A stretch of DNA of 24,182 bases. Source: Bacteroidaceae bacterium (GTDB taxonomy: Bacteria; Bacteroidota; Bacteroidia; Bacteroidales; Bacteroidaceae). Each line of letters begins with the position of its first letter. Positions within the stretch are counted from its first letter, which is position 1. Below, piece by piece: positions 15,573 through 23,115 of the stretch. The notes beneath the pieces were generated by a model that saw only the letters and a program-made list of their open reading frames with translations, had not been told where the DNA came from and searched no databases. The stretch covers positions 1-24,182 of the forward strand of contig CABIXF010000050.1 in the NCBI GenBank assembly GCA_902362595.1, read 5' to 3'. The position numbers were made by a program, and so were the translations under genes.

Positions 15573-15605
15573 CAAAGATAGCAAAAATATGTTTATACCG
15601 ATAAA
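15573..15605 (-). promoter_or_regulatory. Promoter of ansA
   Basis: On the minus strand TATCTTTG (15573-15580) is an exact -7 element and TTTA (15602-15605), one base off, lies 21 nt upstream. No convincing terminator hairpin was seen between the trpA stop and this promoter, so some trp read-through into ansA is possible. Confidence 0.65.
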
Positions 15606-15635
15606 TTAACCCTATAAAAATAACAGAATGATTAA

Positions 15636-16415
15636 TTATTCCTCCTTTTTCAGCATTTCTAAAAGTCGGTCGATAGCTTTTTCTGGATTTTTCTCTTCTT
15701 CCAGCAGGCTGACAAATTTGCTTCCAATGATACATCCGGCTGCATGAGCGGCGGCTGCCTCGTAAGTATTCTTATTGGAGATGCCGAAGCCAATCATGCG
15801 TGGATTCCGCAGGTGCATCTGTTCGATACGCTGGAAGTAGGCTTGTTTTTGTGCATTGAATTCTTTCTGTGCTCCTGTGACGGCAGCCGAAGAGACCATG
15901 TAGATGAATCCATTGGTGTGTTCGTCGATTTGGCGGATACGTTCTTCGCTGGTTTCCGGAGTAATCAGCATGATGACATGGAGTCCGTATTTGTCGGCTA
16001 CGGGACGGTATTCGTTCATATAATCCTTGAAAGGCAGGTCGGGAATGATGACTCCATCGATTCCGCACTCCTGACATTTCTTGCAGAAATTCTCAAAACC
16101 ATACTGCATGATAGGATTCAGGTAGCCCATCAATACCAGTGGCATCTGTACTTCCGGGCGGATATGCTCCAGTTGGCTGAACAAGGTGCGGAGGGTCATG
16201 CCGTTGCGCAGGGCCTGAGTGGCTGCATGCTGGATGACAGGTCCGTCGGCCATCGGGTCGCTGAACGGGATTCCGACTTCAATCATTTGTACACCTTTGC
16301 GCTCCAGCGTGCGGATTACCTCGGCAGTTCCTTCCAGAGTGGGAGTACCTGCGCAGAAATAAATGGAAAGTATGTGGTCTTTGTGTGTGCGGAATAATTG
16401 GTCAATACGGTTCAT
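15636..16415 (-). CDS. trpA: Tryptophan synthase alpha subunit
   Basis: Cleaves indole-3-glycerol phosphate to indole and glyceraldehyde-3-phosphate; the indole is channelled to TrpB. The 259-residue TIM barrel has catalytic E46 in MIEVGIPFSDP and D57 in MADGPVIQ, PDLPFKDY (about 135-142), and a C-terminal phosphate-binding GFGIS segment. It is last in the trp operon, 12 nt after trpF, and separated from trpB by five genes. Confidence 0.97.
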   Translation of the reverse strand: MNRIDQLFRTHKDHILSIYFCAGTPTLEGTAEVIRTLERKGVQMIEVGIPFSDPMADGPVIQHAATQALRNGMTLRTLFSQLEHIRPEVQMPLVLMGYLNPIMQYGFENFCKKCQECGIDGVIIPDLPFKDYMNEYRPVADKYGLHVIMLITPETSEERIRQIDEHTNGFIYMVSSAAVTGAQKEFNAQKQAYFQRIEQMHLRNPRMIGFGISNKNTYEAAAAHAAGCIIGSKFVSLLEEEKNPEKAIDRLLEMLKKEE

Positions 16416-16427
16416 AATTACTAATTT

Positions 16428-17051
16428 TTAAAAGTTGTACTTGTTTTGTTTGAATGAATGAATAAAAGTGGAAAGGGAAGAGGCATCTTTCATTCCAGGT
16501 GCCTGTTCGAAACCACTGTTCAGGTCAATGCCGGCCCAGCGGGGATGATGAAAAGCAGCCAATGCTTCCAAACTGGTGGGGTTCAGTCCCCCGCTCAGTA
16601 GGAAGGGAACCGAACCTTGATAGTGGGTCAACAGTTCCCAGTCAAAACTCTTTCCGGAACCTCCATATCCTTGGCAGGGAGTATCGAACAGGAAATAATC
16701 ACAAAATGGAATATAATCTTCTGTTGCCTGCACGTCTTCTGGCGTACGCAAGGAGAATGCTTTGATGACTTTCATCCCTGTAGCTTGAAGCTGCTGGCAA
16801 AATTCGGGTGATTCCTTGCCATGAAGCTGTACGAAATCCAAATGCCAGTCAGCGATTCGTTCCTGAATGTGTGGAAGGGAAGCATTGACAAACACTCCTA
16901 CCTTTTGTAATGAGACCGGAAGATACTCCGGTACTCCTTCTACATAACGTGGAGAACGTTCGTAGTCGATGAATCCCATCCAGTCGGCCCCGGCTTGTTC
17001 TACCTGACGGATATTTTCAGCGTCCCTCATGCCGCAAACCTTGACAATCAT
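16428..17051 (-). CDS. trpF: Phosphoribosylanthranilate isomerase
   Basis: Amadori rearrangement of phosphoribosylanthranilate to CdRP. It has 207 residues from the ATG at 17049-17051 (MIVKVCGMRD). Catalytic residues are C6 (KVCGM) and D123 (LFDTP), and the C-terminal phosphate sites LLSGGLNP (151-158) and GIDLNSGFE (174-182) are intact. The reading frame is open upstream to 17198, but that extension lies inside trpC. The chosen ATG overlaps the trpC stop as ATGA, indicating coupling. Confidence 0.96.
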   Translation of the reverse strand: MIVKVCGMRDAENIRQVEQAGADWMGFIDYERSPRYVEGVPEYLPVSLQKVGVFVNASLPHIQERIADWHLDFVQLHGKESPEFCQQLQATGMKVIKAFSLRTPEDVQATEDYIPFCDYFLFDTPCQGYGGSGKSFDWELLTHYQGSVPFLLSGGLNPTSLEALAAFHHPRWAGIDLNSGFEQAPGMKDASSLSTFIHSFKQNKYNF

Positions 17052-17842
17052 AGGGCTGCTGCTTGAAGAAAGTCTGACAATGCCTGTGCGGGGGAAGGGG
17101 TTTTCATAAACCTTTCTCCCATCAGGAAGCCCCTGAATCCGGTTTCCCGCAATTGCTTGAGCGTCTCTGATTGGGAAATACCGCTTTCGGATACCCATAA
17201 AAGTTCTTTGGGAAGTTTTTGGGCCAGGCGGAAGGAATTCTCCACATCGGTATGGAAGGTACCCAGGTTGCGGTTGTTCACCCCAATCAGGTCTACATAT
17301 TCATGCAGGTAGTCGAGCTCTTTTTCAGCGTGAATCTCCAACAGCACCTCCATTTCCAGCTGATGGGCCAGTTTGCCCAAGTCTTTACATTCGTCGATGG
17401 TCAAGGCGGCTGCAATGAGGAGAACCACATCTGCTCCTGCCAATTTGGCCTGATAAAGCTGGTAAGGGCTGATGATGAAATCTTTGCGCAGCACCGGAAG
17501 CTGGACCAGCGGACGGACGGTCTGCAAATCTTTCAGGCTTCCTCCAAAGAACTCCTGGTCGGTCAACACTGAGATGCCGGAAGCACCAGCCTGTGCATAA
17601 CCCGGAACAATGATTGTCGGGTCTGCCTCTGGAGCTATCCATCCTTTGGACGGAGAGCGTCGCTTGAATTCGGCGATGATGCCTGTCGGAGAGCTGGCCA
17701 ATGCTTGTTTCAGGCTTTTTGTCGGACGGGAAGGATTCGTTTCCAATTGCCGTATCAGGAAGTCGCGGGATACCGCTTCTTCCTGATGGGTAATTTCTGT
17801 ACGTTTATGGGCGACGATAGTCTGTAAAATATCAGTAGTCAT
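17048..17842 (-). CDS. trpC: Indole-3-glycerol-phosphate synthase
   Basis: Decarboxylating ring closure of CdRP to indole-3-glycerol phosphate. The 264-residue TIM barrel has IIAEFKRRSPSKG (55-67, with E58 and K60), SVLTDQEFFGG (91-101), PVLRKDF (116-122, with catalytic K120), E169, GVNNRNL (187-193) and SESGI (218-222). It is monofunctional, not fused to trpF as in enterics. It starts 3 nt after the trpD stop. Confidence 0.97.
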   Translation of the reverse strand: MTTDILQTIVAHKRTEITHQEEAVSRDFLIRQLETNPSRPTKSLKQALASSPTGIIAEFKRRSPSKGWIAPEADPTIIVPGYAQAGASGISVLTDQEFFGGSLKDLQTVRPLVQLPVLRKDFIISPYQLYQAKLAGADVVLLIAAALTIDECKDLGKLAHQLEMEVLLEIHAEKELDYLHEYVDLIGVNNRNLGTFHTDVENSFRLAQKLPKELLWVSESGISQSETLKQLRETGFRGFLMGERFMKTPSPAQALSDFLQAAAL

Positions 17843-17845
17843 AAT

Positions 17846-18844
17846 TTATTCTTGGTTAAGAGTAAGGAATTTGTGTAATGTGGCCAGTGCCTTTCCGCTT
17901 TCGAGCGATTCTTTGGCCAACGCCACACATTCTTCTATTTTCTTTTGCGGTTCCAAAGCCTGGATGGCAAAGGAAGCATTGATTAGTACGCAATCAGTCT
18001 GTGCTTTGCTGCCTTCATTGTGAAGCACACGGTCGAAAATGGCAGCTGCCTCTTCCGGGGTCTTTCCTCCGTAGAGTTCTTCCTGACGTGCCATCGAGAA
18101 GCCCAGTTCAGAGGGACGGTAGATGGTTTCATAGCGGTTGGTCATGACCTTGAATTCATCGGTCAGCGAGATTTCATCGTATCCGTCCAGGTTGTTGACC
18201 ACGGCAAACTGGATACCGAGTTTCTGGAGGGTATTGGTATAAAGCCGCATCTGCTGCAGGTCGGCTACCCCCAGCAGCTGGCAGGCCGGATGACAGGGAT
18301 TGACCAGCGGGCCCAGTAAGTTGAACAAGGTACGTACGCCCAATGCCTTCCGGACAGGAGCCACGGTTTTCAGGGCCGGATGGAAAAAGGGAGCATGCAA
18401 ATAAGCCATGCCGCACTCTTCAATCGACCGTTTCAGTTTATCCGGGTTATTGGTGAATTTCACTCCGTAATGTTCCATGACGTTGCTGGCCCCGCTCACT
18501 GAGGTGGCTCCGTAGTTGCCGTGCTTGGCTACCCGGTAGCCGGCTCCGGCCACTACAAAGCAGGCACAGGTAGAAATGTTAAAGGTATTTTTTCCGTCTC
18601 CTCCAGTTCCTACGATGTCAATCGGATGAAATTCATGAAGGTCGATAGGTACACAGGCCTCCAGCAAGGCATCCCGGAAGCCAATCAGTTCGTCTACCGT
18701 GACGCCCCGCATCTGAAAAGCAGCCAGCAAGGCTGCAGTTTGGGCCTCGTTCATTTCACCACCGGTCATTTTGTGCATCAGCGAGCAGGCCTCTTCACGG
18801 GTCAGCTCTTCGTGGTGGAAGATTCGTTTCAGTATTTGTTTCAT
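17846..18844 (-). CDS. trpD: Anthranilate phosphoribosyltransferase
   Basis: Joins PRPP and anthranilate. Counting from the ATG at 18842-18844 (MKQILKRIF) the protein has 332 residues. The PRPP-binding GTGGDGKNTFNIST (79-92) and KHGNYGATSVSGASNV (107-122) are intact. The frame is open for ten more codons upstream, but MKQIL is the usual family start and leaves a 49-nt gap to trpG. There is no glutaminase domain fusion; the amidotransferase is the separate trpG. Confidence 0.96.
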   Translation of the reverse strand: MKQILKRIFHHEELTREEACSLMHKMTGGEMNEAQTAALLAAFQMRGVTVDELIGFRDALLEACVPIDLHEFHPIDIVGTGGDGKNTFNISTCACFVVAGAGYRVAKHGNYGATSVSGASNVMEHYGVKFTNNPDKLKRSIEECGMAYLHAPFFHPALKTVAPVRKALGVRTLFNLLGPLVNPCHPACQLLGVADLQQMRLYTNTLQKLGIQFAVVNNLDGYDEISLTDEFKVMTNRYETIYRPSELGFSMARQEELYGGKTPEEAAAIFDRVLHNEGSKAQTDCVLINASFAIQALEPQKKIEECVALAKESLESGKALATLHKFLTLNQE

Positions 18845-18893
18845 ATTGTATGTCAAAGTTTTATCAGTTATCAAATGGGGTTCTTTTAGAGGC

Positions 18894-19460
18894 TTATCGG
18901 TGCTGTATCCAGTTGGCCAGCATTTGTTTGCCGTCGGGGGTCAGCACGGATTCCGGATGGAACTGCACGCCGCGTACGTCGAGGGTTTTGTGACGGAGCG
19001 CCATGATATAGCCTTCTTTGCTGACGGCAGTGACTTCCAGACAGTCCGGAAGCCCTTTCTGGTCCACTACCCAGGAGTGGTATCTTCCGACCTGAATTTG
19101 TGAGGGAAGTCCTTCAAACAGATAGTCCGGTGTGGTCAGGGTAATGGTACTCTGGATGCCGTGGAACACCTCATCCAGGTTGGTAAGGTTACCTCCGTAC
19201 ACTTCGCCAATGGCCTGTTCACCCAGGCAAACGCCGAGAATCGGTTTCTTTCCGGCATACGTACGGATGACATCCAGCAGGAGTCCGGCTTCTTCCGGAA
19301 TGCCGGGTCCGGGAGAGAGAAGAATCTTGTCGAATGCTTCCAGTTCTTCCAGTTGGAACTGGTCGTTGCGTTTTACGGTGACTTCTGCTCCCAGCTCTTT
19401 CAGCAGGTGACTCAGGTTGTATACAAATGAGTCATAGTTATCGATGATGACAATTTTCAT
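18894..19460 (-). CDS. trpG: Anthranilate synthase component II (glutamine amidotransferase)
   Basis: Supplies ammonia from glutamine to TrpE. The 188-residue class I amidotransferase has an N-terminal IDNYDSFVYNL, the LLSPGPGIP loop (47-55), nucleophile C78 in LGVCLGEQAIG, and H168 and E170 in VQFHPESV. It sits 6 nt after trpE. Sharing with the folate pathway (PabA role) is possible and cannot be excluded from the sequence. Confidence 0.96.
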   Translation of the reverse strand: MKIVIIDNYDSFVYNLSHLLKELGAEVTVKRNDQFQLEELEAFDKILLSPGPGIPEEAGLLLDVIRTYAGKKPILGVCLGEQAIGEVYGGNLTNLDEVFHGIQSTITLTTPDYLFEGLPSQIQVGRYHSWVVDQKGLPDCLEVTAVSKEGYIMALRHKTLDVRGVQFHPESVLTPDGKQMLANWIQHR

Positions 19461-19466
19461 GGTGTG

Positions 19467-20867
19467 TTATCTTTTTTCAGCCAGGAGAATGGCTTTCTTC
19501 AGGGCTCCCAGCTTGTTGTTTACTTCTTGTAGTTCATTGTTCTCGTTACTCTTGGCTACGATGCCGCCTCCAGCCTGGAACCAGAGTTCGTTGTTGCGGC
19601 TTACAAAGGTGCGGATGGTGATGGCCTGGTTCAAGTCGCCGTTGAATCCGATGAACCCGATGCAGCCTCCGTAAGCGCCTCGGTTGTGCGGCTCGATTTC
19701 ACTGATCAGCTGCATGGCCTTCACCTTCGGAGCTCCACTCAGGGTACCGGCCGGGAACGTATCGATAAAGGTCTTGATGGGGTCGGCTCCTTCATCCAAG
19801 GTACCGCTAACCCGGCTTACCAGATGGATGACATGGCTGTAGTATTGCGGTTGCTTGTAGAATTCCACGTGCGTATGGTGGCAGTTCCGGCTCAGATCGT
19901 TGCGGGCCAGATCAACCAGCATCACGTGTTCTGCATTCTCCTTCGGGTCGGCCAGTAAGGCTTGGGTCAGGGCTTCATCCGTCTTTTTGTCTCCACTTCT
20001 GCGGGTCGTACCGGCAATGGGGTCGATGGTTGCTTTTCGGTCTTCAATCTTGCAGTGTGTTTCGGGAGAAGAACCGAAGATACGGAACCCGCCGAAATCG
20101 AAGTAGAACAAGTAAGGAGAAGGATTGATGCTTCTCAAGGCACGGTAGAGGGTAAAGTCATCGCCTTCATAGCGCTGGATGAAGCGGCGGGAAAGTACGA
20201 TCTGGAACACATCTCCTCTCTTGCAGTGGGCGATGCCCTTGCGGATGTTGGCCTTGTGTTCTTCATCGGTCAGGGTACTGGTCGTTTCACCTACCGCCCG
20301 GAAGTCGTAGGTCGTATAGTTCCGGTTGTGGACTGCCTTTTCAATTTCGTCAATGTGGCTCGGCTCGTTGTCTGCCTGCAGTTCCACCAATACCATTTCG
20401 CTCTGGAAATCATTGAATACAATCAGGTATTTGTAGAGAATATAGAGAATTTCCGGTGCATCGTTTTTGGGGTCGCTGCTGTCTTTCACCGGAATCGGTT
20501 CGAAATAACGGACGGCATTGAACGTGGTATAACCGTACACACCGGCGTAGCGGGCATATTCACCTTTCACTTCGAAATGTTTCAGGAAGTCCTTGAAAGC
20601 ATCTTCCACCTGGAAGTCCGGAGTCAAGGGACGTTCTTCGCGGCTTTTATCCGGAAAAGCAGTGGTGACGATTCCGTGGTTTACAGAGAAACTGGCGATG
20701 GGGTTCAGTCCGATAAAGGAGCGGTTGTTTTCTACTCCGTGATAATCTGAACTTTCCAGCAAGATGCTCTGCGGGAACAAGTCGCGTACTTTCAGGTACG
20801 TGCTTACCGGGGTCAGCAAATCACCGGGGAGTGTTTTATAGCTGGTTGTATAAGCAAAAGTTTTCAT
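19467..20867 (-). CDS. trpE: Anthranilate synthase component I
   Basis: Converts chorismate to anthranilate with TrpG. The 466 residues carry the N-terminal regulatory LLESS segment (36-40), the site of the serine needed for tryptophan feedback inhibition in enteric TrpE. The chorismate-binding domain shows DPIAGTTRR (282-290), FPAGTLSGAPK (371-381) and QAGGGIVAKS (431-440). It is shorter than the E. coli protein but complete. It lies 11 nt after trpB and 6 nt before trpG. PabB is excluded by the operon context and the LLES motif. Confidence 0.96.
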   Translation of the reverse strand: MKTFAYTTSYKTLPGDLLTPVSTYLKVRDLFPQSILLESSDYHGVENNRSFIGLNPIASFSVNHGIVTTAFPDKSREERPLTPDFQVEDAFKDFLKHFEVKGEYARYAGVYGYTTFNAVRYFEPIPVKDSSDPKNDAPEILYILYKYLIVFNDFQSEMVLVELQADNEPSHIDEIEKAVHNRNYTTYDFRAVGETTSTLTDEEHKANIRKGIAHCKRGDVFQIVLSRRFIQRYEGDDFTLYRALRSINPSPYLFYFDFGGFRIFGSSPETHCKIEDRKATIDPIAGTTRRSGDKKTDEALTQALLADPKENAEHVMLVDLARNDLSRNCHHTHVEFYKQPQYYSHVIHLVSRVSGTLDEGADPIKTFIDTFPAGTLSGAPKVKAMQLISEIEPHNRGAYGGCIGFIGFNGDLNQAITIRTFVSRNNELWFQAGGGIVAKSNENNELQEVNNKLGALKKAILLAEKR

Positions 20868-20878
20868 TGTTTTCTCGT

Positions 20879-22075
20879 TTAAAATTGTTCAGGGTGGTTT
20901 TTGTATCTCAAATAAGTTTCGATGTCTTTGTCTCCTCTTCCCGATACGGTCAGGACTACGATGTCAGACGGCTGGAATTTGACTTTTTCCAAGGCTCCCA
21001 GGGCATGAGCCGATTCCAATGCCGGAATGATGCCTTCCAACCGGGTCAGTTCGAAAGCGGCACGCAAGGCTTCATCGTCGTTGATGGCCAGTACGGTAGC
21101 CCGTTTCTGTGCGGCCAGATTGGCATGCATGGGGCCGATGCCCGGATAATCCAGTCCGGCGGATACGGAGTAGGGTTCCAGAATCTGTCCGTCTTCATTC
21201 TGCATCACCAGAGTCTTGGAACCGTGGATGATTCCCAAGCGTCCCAACTGGATGGTCGCGGCCGAGAATCCGCTGTGGATACCCTTTCCTCCGGCTTCTG
21301 CCAGAATGATTTTCACCCGGTCATCGTCCAGATAATGGTAGATGGTGCCGGCGGCATTGCTTCCGCCCCCTACACAGGCCATCAGGTAATCTGGATAGTC
21401 ACGTCCTTCGTGTTCCATCAGCTGTTTCTTGATTTCTTCACTGATGACCGATTGCAGACGGGCTACCATGTCCGGATAAGGGTGAGGGCCTACCGTAGAA
21501 CCAATCACGTAATACGTGTCTTCCGGGTGGCAGCACCAGTCGCGTATGGCTTCGTTGGTGGCGTCCTTCAGGGTCATGTTGCCGGAGGTGACGGCTTCCA
21601 CTCTGGCTCCCAGCATTTGCATACGTTCCACATTCACCCGCTGGCGTTCCACATCGGTCTTTCCCATGTAGACCACACATTCCATTCCCATCAGGGCACA
21701 TACCGTAGCGGTTGCCACACCGTGTTGTCCGGCTCCTGTCTCGGCAATGATTCGTTTCTTGCCCATTCTCCGGGCCAAAAGTACCTGGCCGATGGCATTG
21801 TTGATTTTATGGGCTCCCGTGTGGTTCAGGTCTTCCCGTTTCAGGTAGATCTTGCATCCGTATTTTTCCGACAACCGTTTGGCGAGGTAAAGAGGAGAGG
21901 GGCGTCCTACGTAGTCTTTGAGCAAGGCTTGATATTCTTTCTGGAAACTTTCGTCTGCTAGTACCTTAAGGTAGGCGTTTCGTAATTCTTCCACACAGCG
22001 ATGGAGAATTTCCGGGATGTAGGCTCCACCAAAATCTCCATAAAATCCTTCTTGATTGACTTGATAAGTTTTCAT
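20879..22075 (-). CDS. trpB: Tryptophan synthase beta subunit
   Basis: PLP enzyme joining indole and serine. The 398 residues include the PLP lysine K90 in [14 protein letters not shown] (84-97), the phosphate-binding GGGSNA motif near 235, and a family-standard start [11 protein letters not shown] (12-22). This matches the TrpB1 type that works with TrpA. It is the first structural gene, immediately downstream of the leader and attenuator. Confidence 0.97.
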   Translation of the reverse strand: MKTYQVNQEGFYGDFGGAYIPEILHRCVEELRNAYLKVLADESFQKEYQALLKDYVGRPSPLYLAKRLSEKYGCKIYLKREDLNHTGAHKINNAIGQVLLARRMGKKRIIAETGAGQHGVATATVCALMGMECVVYMGKTDVERQRVNVERMQMLGARVEAVTSGNMTLKDATNEAIRDWCCHPEDTYYVIGSTVGPHPYPDMVARLQSVISEEIKKQLMEHEGRDYPDYLMACVGGGSNAAGTIYHYLDDDRVKIILAEAGGKGIHSGFSAATIQLGRLGIIHGSKTLVMQNEDGQILEPYSVSAGLDYPGIGPMHANLAAQKRATVLAINDDEALRAAFELTRLEGIIPALESAHALGALEKVKFQPSDIVVLTVSGRGDKDIETYLRYKNHPEQF

Positions 22076-22103
22076 GAGTGTATTTGTATTTTAGGGGTAA
22101 AAC

Positions 22104-22137
22104 AAAAAAGGCTGTCGTAAGTTTACGACAGCCTTTT
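22104..22137 (-). terminator. trp attenuator terminator hairpin
   Basis: On the minus strand, between trpL and trpB, AAAAGGCTGTCGTAA (22137-22123) pairs perfectly with TTACGACAGCCTTTT (22120-22106) across a minimal AC loop, followed by a run of six T residues (22109-22104). This 15-bp perfect stem sits 28 nt before the trpB start codon, downstream of the trp promoter and the leader peptide. Its place within the transcribed leader makes it an attenuator and not an end-of-gene terminator. Confidence 0.92.
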
Positions 22138-22181
22138 CGTGATATTATATCTCTTGAGGTATATACATGCGACTGAGTTCC

Positions 22182-22204
22182 CTTACGACTTGTGAAGTTG
22201 TAAG
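22182..22204 (-). promoter_or_regulatory. trp leader 1:2 hairpin (pause/antiterminator segment)
   Basis: Directly after the Trp codons, CTTAC-A-ACTT (22204-22195) pairs with AAGT-C-GTAAG (22191-22182) around a CAC loop, with nine base pairs and one A/C mismatch. The 3' arm contains the trpL stop codon. The same arm (GTCGTAAG, 22189-22182) is perfectly complementary over 8 nt to CTTACGAC (22121-22114) in the 3' arm of the attenuator terminator, so the two foldings compete. Confidence 0.7.
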
Positions 22205-22245
22205 CGGCGCCACCAGAAGAATGTATTTACCATTGAATGTCTCAT
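22183..22245 (-). CDS. trpL: trp operon leader peptide (tandem Trp codons)
   Basis: A 20-codon ORF on the minus strand reads MRHSMVNTFFWWRRLQLHKS then TAA. It has two adjacent tryptophan codons (22215-22210) preceded by two Phe codons. It lies about 30 nt downstream of the predicted trp transcription start and about 107 nt upstream of trpB, and is followed by the attenuator hairpin. Trp is the rarest residue, so a Trp pair in so short an ORF at this exact place argues strongly for ribosome-mediated sensing of charged tRNA-Trp. The start could also be the internal ATG at codon 5. Confidence 0.88.
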   Translation of the reverse strand: MRHSMVNTFFWWRRLQLHKS

Positions 22246-22281
22246 AATGTTATTTTTCTTGTTTTTTTATTGTTTCGTTCG

Positions 22282-22312
22282 CAAAGGTAACGATTCATTT
22301 GAATTTTCCAAA
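22282..22312 (-). promoter_or_regulatory. Promoter of the trp operon
   Basis: On the minus strand TTTG (22309-22312), 19 nt, then TACCTTTG (22282-22289): an exact Bacteroidota consensus. Predicted initiation near 22275 gives a leader RNA of about 200 nt holding trpL and the attenuator. No obvious TrpR-type palindrome was recognised overlapping it. Confidence 0.85.
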
Positions 22313-22341
22313 CAAAAGAGTGTGATTTTTTTACTTTTTCC

Positions 22342-22349
22342 TATCTTTG
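22342..22349 (+). promoter_or_regulatory. Candidate -7 element of the AlkD-like gene
   Basis: TATCTTTG is an exact TAnnTTTG match 35 nt upstream of the ATG at 22384. No good -33 element is present at 19-21 nt (TGTG lies at 17 nt). It is divergent from the trp promoter and about 30 bp from its -33 element. Confidence 0.5.
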
Positions 22350-22383
22350 CCCGAAATTTTAAAATCGCGTATATAATAAGGTC

Positions 22384-23094
22384 ATGGAGGAATTCAGACT
22401 GGACGGTTTGACCGTCAAAGAACATCTGCTGATACTCGCAGCGGATGGGAACCGCAAGTTTACAGAAGGGCTTCACCCTGGTGTGGAACATGTGTTGGGC
22501 ATTCGTTTGCCGGCGTTGCGGAAACTGGCTGCAAGGATTGCCAAGAGCGACTGGGAAAATTACCTTGAAACAGCCGACGGGTATTACATGGAAGAACGCA
22601 TGTTGCAGGGAATGGTGTTGGGCTGCATCCAGCCCGATGAAGATGTGGAAGTGTATCTGCACCGTGTCACCTGCTTTGTGTGGAACATCAACAGCTGGTC
22701 GGTGTGCGATACGTTTAAGTTTGGAGGCGGGAAGGCGTTTATTCGCCGTCATTCAGCCCGTCTTTGGGAATACCTGAAGGAATGGATGAAAGCCTCGGGT
22801 GAGTATGAAGTCCGTTTCGGTGTAGTGATGGGTATGAGTTATTTTCTGGATACGGATCATGTGGATGAATTGCTTTCCTTACTCGATGGTATCCGTCACG
22901 AAGGATATTACGTACGTATGGCTGTGGCATGGGCTCTTTCGGTTTGTCTGGTAAAATTCCCTGAAAAGACTTTGGATTTTCTCCAAAACTGTCACTTGGA
23001 TGATTTTACCTTCCGCAAGACCCTTCAGAAAATCGGCGAATCTTATCGCGTAAGTGAAGAGATGAAAAAGGCTGTCAAGGCATTGAAGCGTTGA
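22384..23094 (+). CDS. AlkD-like DNA alkylation repair protein (HEAT-repeat glycosylase family)
   Basis: The 236-residue, largely helical protein matches the AlkC/AlkD family of DNA glycosylases, which remove positively charged N3- and N7-alkylated bases without base flipping. The residues lining the AlkD DNA cleft are all present with matching spacing: W105 and D109 (INSWSVCDTF), R144 (YEVRFGV) and W183 (AVAWALS). In Bacillus cereus AlkD, recalled from the literature, they are W109, D113, R148 and W187, a constant offset of four. This supports an active glycosylase, though substrate range is unproven. It is a single gene, divergent from the trp operon and convergent with prmA. Its last codons form half of a terminator hairpin. 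Confidence 0.85.
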   Translation: MEEFRLDGLTVKEHLLILAADGNRKFTEGLHPGVEHVLGIRLPALRKLAARIAKSDWENYLETADGYYMEERMLQGMVLGCIQPDEDVEVYLHRVTCFVWNINSWSVCDTFKFGGGKAFIRRHSARLWEYLKEWMKASGEYEVRFGVVMGMSYFLDTDHVDELLSLLDGIRHEGYYVRMAVAWALSVCLVKFPEKTLDFLQNCHLDDFTFRKTLQKIGESYRVSEEMKKAVKALKR

Positions 23095-23102
23095 CAGCCT
23101 TT
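23067..23102. terminator. Terminator overlapping the 3' end of the AlkD-like gene
   Basis: AAAGGCTGTCAA (23067-23078) pairs perfectly with TTGACAGCCTTT (23091-23102) across a 12-nt loop. The AlkD-like stop codon lies in the right arm. On the minus strand the stem is followed by TTTTTC, a good terminator for prmA; on the plus strand the T-run is interrupted, so it works less well for the AlkD-like gene. Confidence 0.75.
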
Positions 23103-23115
23103 GCTGTTTTGGTTT

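Noticed and set aside
17052..17198. Upstream extension of trpF
   Set aside because: It lies within trpC; the ATGA overlap at 17048-17051 gives the conserved MIVKVCGM start.
19962..20750. 262-codon open frame opposite trpE
   Set aside because: Antisense to a complete trpE with all family motifs; no recognisable domain.
20831..21961. Long open frame of 376 codons opposite trpB
   Set aside because: It lies fully antisense to an unmistakable trpB, its translation is low-complexity in the way of reverse-strand shadows, and no promoter or start site supports it.
22076..22320. T-box or TRAP-type control of the trp operon
   Set aside because: No T-box AGGGUGG-like element or series of spaced GAG/UAG repeats was seen; the tandem-Trp leader peptide explains the region better.
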